64,000 bases of DNA from positions 98,951-162,950 of the forward strand of contig JAEWFA010000006.1 of NCBI GenBank assembly GCA_023389055.1. Reading direction: 5' to 3'. Each line of letters opens with the position of its first letter. Within the stretch, counting starts at the first letter, position 1. The notes below the pieces were generated by a model that saw only the letters and a program-made list of their open reading frames with translations, was not told where the DNA came from and searched no databases. This document shows, piece after piece, positions 25,202 through 38,063 of this stretch. A program made the position numbers and the translations under genes. The DNA comes from Pseudomonadota bacterium. Lineage in GTDB: Bacteria; Pseudomonadota; Gammaproteobacteria; Burkholderiales; Burkholderiaceae_E.

Positions 25202-25350
25202 GACTTCGTCCTGTGCGGAGCGGATGCCCCGACCCGTGAACGTCGCGGCGAGCACGGTGGTTGACTGCCGATCGGCGGATGGCTTCGCACGTCACGCGCG
25301 GCTGGAAGCATCCATGCTTTCGGGGCAGACTCGCAACCACGAGGACGGTG

Positions 25351-25875
25351 GTGACGCTGAACCGCAGACATTGGCTCAAGCTGACGACGTCGGGAATCAC
25401 GATTCCCGGCTTTGGCGTATTCGGGTTGCCGAGGCGCCTGCGGATAAAGGTGACGCCGATCACGGATGTCGAACGCCGCGTTGTCGCACGCGTCGTCGAC
25501 CTGCTGATCCCCTCCGACGAAACTCCGGGTGCGCTGCATTTCGGCATCGACCGGGAGGTTCTCGCCGATATCGAGCGAAGGCGATACGACGCGCAGAGAG
25601 TGGCCGAGGCGGCGCTGTGGCTCGATTCGGAGGCGCGCGCCGACGGCTTCGACGACTTCGTCTCGCTCGATGAGGCACGGCAGTTCGCGCTGCTCGCCCG
25701 GATGGAAGATTCGACCGAAGCCGATTCGCCGGCACGCGCATTCCGCCTGCTGCGCCACGCGACGATGACCGCCTATTACGCCCGACCCGAAGTCTGGCCA
25801 TCGCTGCATTTCGACGGCCCACCACAGCCCGCCGGCTTTCCCGGCTACGCAAACCCGCCCCGATCGCGCGCATGA
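25351..25875 (+). CDS. Gluconate 2-dehydrogenase subunit 3-like protein
   Basis: A 174-residue Tat-exported partner of the GMC oxidoreductase. The N-terminus reads NRRHWLKLTTSGITIPG, a twin-arginine-like signal, followed by the family stretch VVARVVDLLIPSDETPGALH. In known gluconate, fructose and sorbose dehydrogenases this subunit helps export and mature the flavoprotein. I chose GTG 25351, preceded by GAGGA at 5 nt; the frame is open upstream to 25261 but with no start context. Its stop overlaps the GMC start as ATGA, so the two are translationally coupled. Confidence 0.75.
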   Translation: MTLNRRHWLKLTTSGITIPGFGVFGLPRRLRIKVTPITDVERRVVARVVDLLIPSDETPGALHFGIDREVLADIERRRYDAQRVAEAALWLDSEARADGFDDFVSLDEARQFALLARMEDSTEADSPARAFRLLRHATMTAYYARPEVWPSLHFDGPPQPAGFPGYANPPRSRA

Positions 25876-27551
25876 GCAGCGACGCCGAGTACGACGTCGT
25901 GATCGTCGGATCCGGTGCCGGCGGCGGAGCGGCGGCCTGGGCGCTCTGTGAAAGGGGCGCAAAGGTGCTGGTGCTCGAAGCGGGCCCCGCTTTCGATCCC
26001 GCCGTCGACTACCGACTCCATCGAAGCGACTGGGAACGCTCGATGTTCCCGTCGGGCAAGGCACGACACAAGGGTCGCTATCGCTACGCGCCGATGCAGG
26101 TCCTCGATCCCGTGTGGAACGACCTGCGCAGCTGGAACTCGGTGGTCGGCAGGCTCAACACCGGCGATCGACGCAGGGCCCACGCCTATCACCACGTGCG
26201 CGGGGTCGGCGGGTCCACCGTGCATTTCCAGGGCGATGCACATCGCCTTCACCCGGAGTCGATGCGCATGCGTACGCGCTTCGGCGTGGCCGCCGACTGG
26301 CCCTTCGATTACGACGTGCTCGAACCCTATTACGAGATTGCCGAGCATATCGTCGGCGTTGCCGGACCCGGCACTCGCTCCGCGAGACGGCGTCGCACCG
26401 AGCACCCGCTGCCGGCGCACGCGATCAGCTATGCGAGCCGCCGGATCGTCGCGACCGGACCCGCGCTCGGAATGCGCTGGGAGCCGAATTCGCAGGCGAT
26501 TCTCTCCCGGCCGTACGACGGACGTCCGGGCTGCAACTACTGCGCGAACTGCCTGCGCGGCTGCCCTCGCAACGACAAGGGAAGCGCCGACGTCACTTTC
26601 GTGCGCAAGGCTCTCGAAAGCGGTCGCTGCACGCTTCGCACCGATACGCCGGTTCGCCGGCTCGAACCCGTCGGCGGCGGGCGCGTCGGCGCGGTCGTCG
26701 CAGAACACGACGGTCGCCGCGAACGCATTCGAACCCGGGTTCTCGTGCTTGCCTGCGGTGCGATCGAGACGCCGAGGCTGCTGCTGCTCTCGCAGGGAGC
26801 GAACGCGCCGCACGGCGTCGCCAACGAGAACGGCCTCGTGGGACGCCATTTCATGGAAACGCTCTTCTGGTCGTCCACGGGCCTGCATCCGGAGACTTTG
26901 GGCAGTTTCCGCGGCGTCCCGTCCGACGTCGTCAGCTGGACGCACAACGCGCCCGACGCGATTGCGGGCACGGTCGGCGGCTGCCGTTTCTCGGCCGGGG
27001 TCGTCGATGCCGGGTTCGTCGGCCCGATTGCTTATGCAACACGGGCGATTCCCGGATGGGGCCCGCAGCACAAGCAGGCGATGCGCGAGCGGTTCGGGCG
27101 GCTGCTCGCGGTGAGTTCGATCGGAGAGTCGCTGCCGAACGAGAACTCGTACGTCGATCTCGATCCCGACGAACGCGACGAAGCGGACGACCCGGTCGCG
27201 CGCATTCACAGCCACCTACCCGAGCGCGAGCTGCGGCGCCTTCGGTTCATGGCGAAGACGTGCCGCGAAATCGTGCGCGAAGCGGGCGCACGCGAACTCG
27301 TCGAGGAATACGGGAGCGGCGATTACTTCAGTTCGACGCACGTCTTCGGGACCTGCCGAATGGGGACGCGCGAAGACGAGTCGGTGGTCGACCCGACAGG
27401 CCGCGCGCATCGGTGGCGAAATCTCTACGTGACCGATGCGAGCGTGTTCCCCAGTTCGGGCGGCGGCGAATCGCCGTCGTTGACGATCGAGGCGCTGGCG
27501 ATCCGCACCGCGGACGCGATCGCCGCGTCGCTCGCCCGGGGGGAGGGATGA
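25872..27551 (+). CDS. GMC-family FAD-dependent oxidoreductase
   Basis: A 559-residue flavoprotein of the glucose-methanol-choline family, closest in pattern to gluconate/sorbose dehydrogenase large subunits. The FAD-binding N-terminus is DVVIVGSGAGGGAAAWAL. A Cys-rich motif GCNYCANCLRGCPRNDKG (about 217-234) is typical of this subgroup, and the C-terminal family motif is FPSSGGGESPSLTIEALA. It would oxidise a sugar or polyol in the periplasm and pass electrons to a cytochrome; the substrate is unknown. It is coupled to the subunit 3-like gene. A decayed copy of its C-terminus lies at 24117-24350. Confidence 0.88.
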   Translation: MSSDAEYDVVIVGSGAGGGAAAWALCERGAKVLVLEAGPAFDPAVDYRLHRSDWERSMFPSGKARHKGRYRYAPMQVLDPVWNDLRSWNSVVGRLNTGDRRRAHAYHHVRGVGGSTVHFQGDAHRLHPESMRMRTRFGVAADWPFDYDVLEPYYEIAEHIVGVAGPGTRSARRRRTEHPLPAHAISYASRRIVATGPALGMRWEPNSQAILSRPYDGRPGCNYCANCLRGCPRNDKGSADVTFVRKALESGRCTLRTDTPVRRLEPVGGGRVGAVVAEHDGRRERIRTRVLVLACGAIETPRLLLLSQGANAPHGVANENGLVGRHFMETLFWSSTGLHPETLGSFRGVPSDVVSWTHNAPDAIAGTVGGCRFSAGVVDAGFVGPIAYATRAIPGWGPQHKQAMRERFGRLLAVSSIGESLPNENSYVDLDPDERDEADDPVARIHSHLPERELRRLRFMAKTCREIVREAGARELVEEYGSGDYFSSTHVFGTCRMGTREDESVVDPTGRAHRWRNLYVTDASVFPSSGGGESPSLTIEALAIRTADAIAASLARGEG

Positions 27552-27564
27552 GAAAGGCGCTCTC

Positions 27565-27714
27565 CTACTTCCTGCGCTTGCGGCCGAAAGCGAAGCCGAC
27601 GACGGCGGCCGCAGCAAGCAGGCCGAGCGTTCCCGGTTCCGGTACGGGGACAGGCGCTCCGGCGTACGCCGAAAGACTCATCAGGGAAAGAACCGTTGCA
27701 ATCCAGGCACGCAT
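27565..27714 (-). CDS. Minimal PEP-CTERM protein (49 aa)
   Basis: This protein is a signal peptide (RAWIATVLSLMSLSAYAGA) joined directly to a PEP-CTERM signal (PVPVPEPGTLGLLAAAAVVG, then FAFGRKRRK). It aligns end to end with the protein at 24363-24515 and likewise sits convergently just after a GMC oxidoreductase gene (13 nt from its stop). I chose the ATG at 27714; the longer frame to 27798 has no signal-peptide character. Function is unknown; see the other copy. Confidence 0.72.
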   Translation of the reverse strand: MRAWIATVLSLMSLSAYAGAPVPVPEPGTLGLLAAAAVVGFAFGRKRRK

Positions 27715-27901
27715 CACGACCTCCGAGTTCTGCGAATGATTCGTATCGATGCACAACCCTTGCAGAGGGCAATGGTGCACCTGCATCTTCCATGCCAATT
27801 CGCGGAAACCCCTGATTCAAAAACCTTTCGGGAACGAAGCGCCGCGACCGCCGGTGCCGCTGTAAAAGCGAGCGACACCGGCGCTCGGGCCGGGCACAAC
27901 G

Positions 27902-28129
27902 TCAGATGCCGAGGACCTTCTGGATCACGCTCTTTGCGATGAACCCGAGCATGCCGAGCGCGAGCACCAGGAACAACACGAACGTCCCCATGCGCCCGGC
28001 CTTCGATTCGCGGGCGAGCTGCCAGACGATGAACAGCATGAACAGGATGAACCCGCCGATGCCGAAGGTGACGCCGAACTCGGCGATCTGCTCTTCCGTG
28101 TAGCCGAACATCAGATTCTCCGCGGCCAC
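27902..28129 (-). CDS. DUF2788-family small membrane protein
   Basis: A 75-residue protein with the DUF2788 opening MFGYTEEQIAEFGVTFGI and two transmembrane segments (GGFILFMLFIVWQLA and TFVLFLVLALGMLGFIA). Members are short conserved inner-membrane proteins of Beta- and Gammaproteobacteria with no known function. The ATG at residue 7 (MFGYTEEQ) is an alternative start and matches homologues better. It is downstream of the dead VapBC locus and rpoD on the same strand. Confidence 0.8.
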   Translation of the reverse strand: MAAENLMFGYTEEQIAEFGVTFGIGGFILFMLFIVWQLARESKAGRMGTFVLFLVLALGMLGFIAKSVIQKVLGI

Positions 28130-28135
28130 GCAACG

Positions 28136-28466
28136 TCAGGCGCGCAGCCGTTCGAAGCGCAAGCCATCGAATCGCTCGGAATCGCTGTCGAAGGAACCGA
28201 GCGTCGCGCCGTGCTCGTATCCGGCTGCTTCATCGGCCGTGACGCATCCGGTCGATCGACCCCTCGTGCTCGAGCATCGAAGCAACGAGATTCGCCTTCG
28301 CGAGGTCGATGGCCGGTTAGTCCATGTCGAATACGGGCTGGCGAAGGTTGCGTCGCCGGTCGTCGTCGGCCGAGCTGCGGCGCAAGCCCAGCCGAAGCGC
28401 ATCGTTGAGCACCTGCTTGAACGGACGGCCGCTCTCGCGCATCGCACGCTCGAGCGGCCGTTCCCG
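28136..28466 (-). pseudogene. Relic of a VapBC toxin-antitoxin locus
   Basis: Minus-strand reading gives a headless VapB: LERAMRESGRPFKQVLNDAL, then DDRRRNLRQPVFDMD, a TAA stop near 28318, then PAIDLAKANLVASMLEHEGS IDRMRHGR and a TGA at 28230-28232. This is the C-terminal pattern of VapB antitoxins. It is followed, in another frame, by AAGYEHGATLGSFDSDSERF DGLRFERLRA, ending at 28136, the typical C-terminus of a VapC PIN-domain toxin (EHGATL...D...F-x-GLR). The antitoxin start, nearly the whole toxin and the frame are lost, so the locus is dead. It fills the space between rpoD and the DUF2788 gene. Confidence 0.75.
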
Positions 28467-28478
28467 GCCCCTTCGCGA

Positions 28479-31238
<2,760 letters not shown>

Positions 31239-31368
31239 CTGTCGAATACCCTCGCGATGAACGGGACCCGCTCCCGACGAATATGGGGACGCGCGCCCGG
31301 GATTCCAGCAACGGTTGCGGAAGCGACGGAAAATCGGTTACGGCGACGAAGCGAAACCGCCGATCATA

Positions 31369-33276
31369 TCAAGAACGGCGACGTTTTGCCATAAGTATTT
31401 GATATCGTTCGCGATCTTCGGTGCTGTGCATGCCCGACGCGACCAGCTCGTCGATCTGCCGCGCGAGCTCGCGATCCTGGAGCTGCGCGAGCGCCGCATC
31501 GAACTCCACCTGCGCCTCGTCCAGCGACAACGTGCCGAGCGCCCAGTCGTGCGCGGCGCCCTCCCGCTCGAGCCGCTCCACCAGCGACGGCGCCTGCGCG
31601 CGCAACGCCTCGCAGACGTTCGCAAGCGTCGAGCCTGGCGGCAATGCCGCGATCGTGCGCAGCCAGTCGGCGAGCGCGGCGGACGCGCAGGCGTCGAGCG
31701 GGAATGCGCCGCCCGGTGCCGACGGATCGCCGGGCAGTTCGCCTCCTTCGACCGCGCGTGCGGCAAGCACGGGGTGCAGCGCGGCGAGCCAGCGGATCCG
31801 CTGCTCGAGATCCGGGCGCGTGACCGTCGGCGCGCGGCCGGCGCGCCGCGACGACGGGAAAGGCGCTCGCGAACCCCCCGCCGCGGCGCTTCGGTTGCTC
31901 GTCGAATCGTGCGGACTGCGCCCCGACGCGTCAGGTGTCGCGTCGTCGAAGCCCTGCCCCGGCGTCGCCCCCGAGGCTCGGGTCCGGTGCGCAACCGCGG
32001 GGCTGCCCGCGGCAACGCCGACGTATCGGTCGGCCTCGTCGGCGCTCACCTGGGCCCGCTCGGCGAGCCGGTGCACGAGTTGCAGCCTCAGCGCAGGCGC
32101 GGCGAGCGCATGCAGCAGCGGCCGCGCCTCGGCGAGCAGCCGGGCGCGCCCCTCGGGAACCGACAGGTCGACGCGGTCGGACAACTCGCGCACGAGCAGC
32201 TCGGACAACGGCAGTGCACCGGAAAGCGCCTCGCGAAAGCCGTCGGCGCCGAAGGCGCGAACATAACTGTCGGGATCGTGCTCGACGGGCAGGAACAGGA
32301 ATTCGATGCGCTTCGTGTCGTCGGTCTGCGACAGCGAGGCTTCGAGCGCCCGCCACGCGGCCTTGCGACCGGCTGCATCGCCGTCGAAGGCGAAAACGAT
32401 GCGGTCGACCATGCGCAGCAGCTTGCGCACGTGGTCGGGCGTCGTTGCCGTGCCGAGCGTCGCAACCGCGTTGCCGACGCCGTGCTGCGCGAGCATCACG
32501 ACGTCGAGATAGCCCTCGACGACGATGACGCAATCCTCGCGCCGGATCGCTTCGCGCGCTTCGAACAGTCCGTACAGCTCGCGGCCCTTGGAGAACAACG
32601 GCGTTTCGGGCGAGTTCAGGTACTTCGGTTCGCCGGCGCCGAGCACGCGGCCTCCGAAGCCGATGACCTGGCCCCGCGGGTTCCGGATCGGGAACATGAT
32701 CCGGTCGCGGAAACGGTCGTAGCGCTTGTTGCCCTCGCCTTCGACGACGAGACCCGCGGCGACCATCTCCGGCGCGTCGTAGTCGGCCACCGCCGCCTCG
32801 AGACCGCGCCACTGGGCCGGCGCGTAGCCGATCGCGAAGCGCGCGGCCGTCGTGCCGAGCAGGCCGCGTGCGACCAGGTATTCGATGGCCTGCGGCGCGT
32901 CCTTCAGTCGGCTGCGGTAGTGACGCGCCGCGCGCTCGAGCAACTCGAGCAGCGCCGGCGAACGAGGCTCGGCGCTCGCCCGGCCTTCACGCGGAACGTC
33001 GACGCCCACCGAACGCGCGAGCTCCTCGATCGCGTCGACGTAGCCCAGACCGCCGTGCTCCATCAGGAATCCGATCGCAGTGCCGTGCGCGCCGCAGCCG
33101 AAGCAGTGATAGAACTGCTTCGACGGGCTGACGCTGAACGACGGCGTCTTCTCGCCGTGAAACGGGCACAGGCCGACGAAGTTCGCCCCCGACTTGCGTA
33201 GCTTCACCGAATGCCCGACGACGTCGACGATGTCGACGCGCGCGAGCAGGTCCTGGATGAACGCCTGCGGGATCAC
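31369..33276 (-). CDS. dnaG: DNA primase
   Basis: A 635-residue replicative primase that makes RNA primers at the fork. The N-terminal zinc-binding domain has C40-x2-H...C61-x2-C (VGLCPFHGEKTPSFSVSPSK, FYHCFGCGAHG). The TOPRIM core contains IVVEGYLDVVMLAQHG and VFAFDGDAAGRKAAWRALE. The C-terminal ~150 residues form the helicase-binding part and are preceded by a Pro/Ser-rich linker (about 430-470). It lies between yqeY and rpoD in the conserved macromolecular synthesis cluster. Confidence 0.96.
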   Translation of the reverse strand: MIPQAFIQDLLARVDIVDVVGHSVKLRKSGANFVGLCPFHGEKTPSFSVSPSKQFYHCFGCGAHGTAIGFLMEHGGLGYVDAIEELARSVGVDVPREGRASAEPRSPALLELLERAARHYRSRLKDAPQAIEYLVARGLLGTTAARFAIGYAPAQWRGLEAAVADYDAPEMVAAGLVVEGEGNKRYDRFRDRIMFPIRNPRGQVIGFGGRVLGAGEPKYLNSPETPLFSKGRELYGLFEAREAIRREDCVIVVEGYLDVVMLAQHGVGNAVATLGTATTPDHVRKLLRMVDRIVFAFDGDAAGRKAAWRALEASLSQTDDTKRIEFLFLPVEHDPDSYVRAFGADGFREALSGALPLSELLVRELSDRVDLSVPEGRARLLAEARPLLHALAAPALRLQLVHRLAERAQVSADEADRYVGVAAGSPAVAHRTRASGATPGQGFDDATPDASGRSPHDSTSNRSAAAGGSRAPFPSSRRAGRAPTVTRPDLEQRIRWLAALHPVLAARAVEGGELPGDPSAPGGAFPLDACASAALADWLRTIAALPPGSTLANVCEALRAQAPSLVERLEREGAAHDWALGTLSLDEAQVEFDAALAQLQDRELARQIDELVASGMHSTEDRERYQILMAKRRRS

Positions 33277-33302
33277 CGGGCGGCAGGCTCCTTGCCGGAC
33301 GC

Positions 33303-33758
33303 CTACCCGCGCGAGGCCGAAAGCCGTTGGCGCACCTGCGCCGACACTTTCGAGAGGTCGGCACGGCCGGCCAGCCGCTGCTTGAGCAGGCCCATCACCT
33401 TGCCGATGTCCTGCAGCGAAGCGGCCGACGCAGCGGCGATCGCCGCGTCGATCTCGGCGTTCAGTTCCTCGGCGCTGGCCGGTTGCGGCAGATAGCCGGC
33501 GAGCACGTCGAGCTCGAACTTCTCGCGCGCCGCCAGTTCATGACGCCCGGCCTGCTCGAACTGCTCGATCGAGTCCCGACGCTGCTTGCTCAAACGCTCG
33601 ACCACGGCGATGGTCTGCGTGTCGTCGAGCTCGATGCGCTCGTCGATCTCCTTCTGGCGCACGGCCGCGACGAGCATGCGGATCGCCGACAGCCGCCCGG
33701 CATCGCGCGCGCGCATCGCCGCTTTCATGTCGTCGCCGATTCGGTCCTTCAGGCTCAT
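33303..33758 (-). CDS. yqeY: GatB/YqeY domain protein
   Basis: A 151-residue YqeY protein: LKDRIGDDMKAAMRARDAGR at the start, LSAIRMLVAAVRQKEID, then QRRDSIEQFEQAGRHELAAR and YLPQPASAEELNAEIDAAIA, ending in GLLKQRLAGRADLSKVSAQV. The domain also forms the tail of GatB and may contact tRNA; the free-standing protein's role is unknown. It is 26 bp upstream of dnaG and downstream of rpsU on the same strand. Confidence 0.93.
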   Translation of the reverse strand: MSLKDRIGDDMKAAMRARDAGRLSAIRMLVAAVRQKEIDERIELDDTQTIAVVERLSKQRRDSIEQFEQAGRHELAAREKFELDVLAGYLPQPASAEELNAEIDAAIAAASAASLQDIGKVMGLLKQRLAGRADLSKVSAQVRQRLSASRG

Positions 33759-33900
33759 GGCTGGGATCCGGAAATAACGAAGCCCGCCTCAGGATACCCG
33801 GGCGGGCTGCGCTTGGCACCTCGACCGATGGGACGCAGGTGCGGTGTCGATCTGCGGGCGCGTGCTTCGCGCCGTGGGCCGATCGACGGGAGAGGGGCGC

Positions 33901-34113
33901 TCAGTAGAGTTTCTTCGGCAGCATCTGGCTGCGAAGGCGCTTGTGATGGCGCTTGACCGCGGCCGCCTTCTTGCGCTTGCGCTCGGCGGTCGGCTTCTCG
34001 TAGAACTCGCGCGCCCGAAGCTCGGTGATGATTCCGGCTTTCTCGATGGTGCGCTTGAAACGGCGAAGCGCGACGTCGAACGGCTCGTTCTCCTTGACGC
34101 GAACGGTCGGCAT
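33901..34113 (-). CDS. rpsU: 30S ribosomal protein S21
   Basis: A 70-residue basic protein starting PTVRVKENEPFDVALRRFKR and continuing TIEKAGIITELRAREFYEKP, then TAERKRKKAAAVKRHHKRLR. This is S21, which joins the small subunit platform and helps initiation on Shine-Dalgarno messages. It heads rpsU-yqeY-dnaG-rpoD; the 142-bp gap to yqeY leaves room for internal control. GAGGGG sits 9-10 nt before the ATG, and a strong promoter lies upstream. Confidence 0.96.
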   Translation of the reverse strand: MPTVRVKENEPFDVALRRFKRTIEKAGIITELRAREFYEKPTAERKRKKAAAVKRHHKRLRSQMLPKKLY

Positions 34114-34142
34114 TAACGGTAACCCCTCATGTGGAACCGACG

Positions 34143-34171
34143 ATTATAGCTTTTTGCGGACATCGCCTCAA
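34143..34171 (-). promoter_or_regulatory. Strong sigma70 promoter for rpsU and the operon
   Basis: On the minus strand TTGAGG (34166-34171) and a perfect TATAAT (34143-34148) are spaced by 17 nt. The start would be near 34136, giving a 23-nt leader with a good ribosome binding site before rpsU. This is the best canonical promoter in the window. Confidence 0.8.
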
Positions 34172-34290
34172 GGGGCGTGGCCGTCCGCGTCGCCTCGCTC
34201 GACGGACGGCGAGCGAGCCGACGCAGGGACTTGTCGCTGCGCGAGGCGGCGCATCAGAATGACAGCAGGCAGGCATTGGAGCTCGAATCG

Positions 34291-35307
34291 ATGCGATCGT
34301 TGATCGATCCCGGCCTTTCTCCGCAGTCGCGCTCGAGCGGCGAGCGCCCGCAGGCGATCGCCATCGCCGGCTTCCGCCAGATCTACTCCACGTCGCGTGT
34401 CGAGGCGAAGCTCGATGACCTCGCTCCCGGAACCAACGATTCGCTGAAGGACACCTACGAGCGAATGCTGAAGGCCGGCGGCGAGCGGTTCTGCGTCAAG
34501 CCCGGCGCGATGCCCGACTTCGACGCGCTCGAAGACGAGTTGCCGAACTTCGCCGAGGTGCTCGACGACCTGCGCCGCCAACTCGCGCTGTGCCTGCAGA
34601 CCGCCGATCCGATCGAACTGACCCCGCTACTGCTGCTGGGCGCACCGGGCATCGGGAAGACGCACTTCGCGCGTCGCGTCTCGCAGTTGCTCGGCACCGG
34701 CTACGGCTTCGTGTCGATGAGCTCGCTGACGGCGGGGTGGGTGCTGTCGGGCGCGTCGTCGCAATGGAAGAACGCGCGCGCCGGAAAGGTCTTCGAGACG
34801 CTCGTGAACGGCGACTACGCGAACCCGGTGATGGTCGTCGACGAGATCGACAAGGCGAGCGTCGACGGTGCCTACGATCCGCTCGGTGCGCTGTACGGAC
34901 TGCTCGAACCCGACACCGCGGCCGAGTTCGTCGACGAGTTCGCCGAGATTCCGCTCGACTGCTCCGAGATCGTCTGGATCGCCACGGCCAACGAAGCGAA
35001 CCGCATTCCGGAGCCGATCCTGAACCGGATGAACGTGTATCGCATTGCGCCTCCCGATCGGGAGGGCGCCGCGCGCATCGCGCAGAACCTGTATCGGGAG
35101 ATCCGCGAAGCGCACGAATGGGGGGCATCGTTTCCGCCGCAGCCGGACGAGGCGGTTCTCGAGCGACTCGCGCAGTGCGCGCCGCGGGAGATGCGACGGC
35201 TGCTCGTCGGCGCATTCGGCAATGCCAAGCTCGCCGGGCGCGATGCCATCGAAAGCGACGACCTGAACCTGGCACGCAGCGCCCGGCGCACGCGGATCGG
35301 TTTCTGA
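34291..35307 (+). CDS. Lon-like AAA+ ATPase without protease domain
   Basis: A 338-residue AAA+ ATPase with Walker A LLLGAPGIGKTHFARR (about 119-134), Walker B NPVMVVDEIDKAS, sensor-1 region VWIATANEANRIPEPILNRM with arginine finger, and a C-terminal lid. The sequence resembles the ATPase module of Lon but has no Ser-Lys protease domain and no Lon N-domain; an N-terminal ~100-residue region (RQIYSTSRVEAKLDDLAPGT) is specific. ATG 34291 is chosen, as the longer frame starts in the rpsU promoter. Its role is unknown; remodelling of a protein partner is the general expectation. Confidence 0.8.
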   Translation: MRSLIDPGLSPQSRSSGERPQAIAIAGFRQIYSTSRVEAKLDDLAPGTNDSLKDTYERMLKAGGERFCVKPGAMPDFDALEDELPNFAEVLDDLRRQLALCLQTADPIELTPLLLLGAPGIGKTHFARRVSQLLGTGYGFVSMSSLTAGWVLSGASSQWKNARAGKVFETLVNGDYANPVMVVDEIDKASVDGAYDPLGALYGLLEPDTAAEFVDEFAEIPLDCSEIVWIATANEANRIPEPILNRMNVYRIAPPDREGAARIAQNLYREIREAHEWGASFPPQPDEAVLERLAQCAPREMRRLLVGAFGNAKLAGRDAIESDDLNLARSARRTRIGF

Positions 35308-35442
35308 ACCGGAAGGCGTCGCTGCGCGCGCCGGGCCTGCGCCGCCTTCGATCGGAAAATGCCGCGACGCGGCCCGGATTCCGCGCGAAAATCGCCGTCC
35401 CCTGCTCCCTGAGCGAGTCTCGCCCCCGTCCTTTCCGCATCG

Positions 35443-36624
35443 ATGATCGCCTTCTTCGCCGACATCCCGACCATCTACCTGATGACGGGCTTCTCCAGCG
35501 TCGCCGGCGCAGCGATCCTGCTGGCGCTGCGAGGCGACCACGCCGGCGTCGACCGTTCGATGCCGATCCTCGCCGCCGGCATCCTCGCGATGGGCCTGGG
35601 CTTCATGTTCTTCGCGGTGCGCGAACAGTGGATCGCGCCGCTCGCCGCCACGCTGGGCTACGGGGCGCTCGGCGTCTCCGCACTACTCGTGTGGCTCGGT
35701 ACGACGCAACTGTTCGGTCGCCAGGTGTCGCCGTGGCCGGCCAGCGGCCTTGCGTTGATGTACGTCGCGACGATGGCGCTGCTGTACGGCGCGAACGCGG
35801 AGCGCGCGCTCGAGCGCATCGCGTTGAGCAGCACCTTCACGCTCGTCTTCCTCGGTCTTGCGGCCCGCGAAGCGCATCGCTCGCCGCTGGTGCGCACGCT
35901 GCGCTCGGCTCGACTGATGCGCGGGCTGCTGGTGGCCTTCTGCGCGATCATCGCGTTGCGCATGGCGTTGTTCCTCGTGCAGGGCATTCCGTTGAACGCC
36001 GACGGCAGCGCGCCGCCAGGGCTCATGCGCACGCTGTTCGCGATGAGTTTCGGCTCGTTGCCGTTCGCGTTGACGGTGTCGGTGCTGAGCATCGCCAACG
36101 GCCGGCTCAGCACGAGCCTGCGCCAGCTCGCCGCCACCGACGAGCTCACCGGCCTGGTCTCGCGGCGTTCGCTGCACGAGTCCGGGCCGCAACTGCTCGA
36201 GCGCACGAAGGAATGCATCGCGCTGTTGATGATCGATCTCGACGACTTCAAGGCGGTCAACGACCGCTACGGCCACGCGGTCGGCGACGAGATGCTGCGT
36301 CACGTCGCGACCTTGTTGCGCGGTGCGTTGCGCACCGACTCGCTGATCGTGCGCTACGGAGGCGACGAGTTCTGTGCGCTCGTGCCGGTACCCGGCGAAG
36401 GGGCCGCCTTCGGCGTGGCCGAACGGCTGCGCGCGACGATCGAGGCATCCCCGTACCGCAGCGAGTCGCTTGCGTTGCCGATCACGATGAGCATCGGCGT
36501 GAGCCTGCACCGACCCGGCCGCACCTTGCGCGAGATGCTCGACGAAGCCGACCGGCGCGCCTACCGCGCGAAGTCCGAGGGCCGCAACCGCGTCATCGCC
36601 GACGATTCGCTCGTCGCGGCGTAA
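35443..36624 (+). CDS. Membrane-bound diguanylate cyclase (GGDEF)
   Basis: A 393-residue protein with an N-terminal membrane domain of about six to seven segments (residues 5-215) and a C-terminal GGDEF domain starting RQLAATDELTGLVSRRSLHE. The active-site loop is intact as RYGGDEFCALVP, with LLMIDLDDFKAVNDRYGHAV before it, so it should make cyclic di-GMP from GTP. No RxxD inhibitory site is apparent just before the GGDEF loop. It is followed by a second, paralogous cyclase, and the membrane part probably senses an unknown signal. Confidence 0.92.
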   Translation: MIAFFADIPTIYLMTGFSSVAGAAILLALRGDHAGVDRSMPILAAGILAMGLGFMFFAVREQWIAPLAATLGYGALGVSALLVWLGTTQLFGRQVSPWPASGLALMYVATMALLYGANAERALERIALSSTFTLVFLGLAAREAHRSPLVRTLRSARLMRGLLVAFCAIIALRMALFLVQGIPLNADGSAPPGLMRTLFAMSFGSLPFALTVSVLSIANGRLSTSLRQLAATDELTGLVSRRSLHESGPQLLERTKECIALLMIDLDDFKAVNDRYGHAVGDEMLRHVATLLRGALRTDSLIVRYGGDEFCALVPVPGEGAAFGVAERLRATIEASPYRSESLALPITMSIGVSLHRPGRTLREMLDEADRRAYRAKSEGRNRVIADDSLVAA

Positions 36625-36817
36625 GCCGGGACTCTGCGCGCGCCCGAGCGGGGTCCGTGCCCGACGAGCGGCACGCAACGCACGGCACAGGGCGGCGGGT
36701 TCTGTTGTCCGCCGCGATGCGCGATGTCACACTGACCCTCGATTTTCGGGCCTGCAGCCCGTATCCACCAACCGTATTGCCCGCGTTGTCCGAATGGCCC
36801 CCGTGCTGATCGTCGAC

Positions 36818-38005
<1,188 letters not shown>

Positions 38006-38063
38006 ACGGCCGGTCCGGTTCGTTCGCCGCATCGCGGCGAGGCGAAACGGGCATACTCGCCGC

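Noticed and set aside
34177..34290. N-terminal extension of the AAA ATPase frame
   Set aside because: It would start next to the rpsU promoter and shows no conserved character; ATG 34291 is more plausible.
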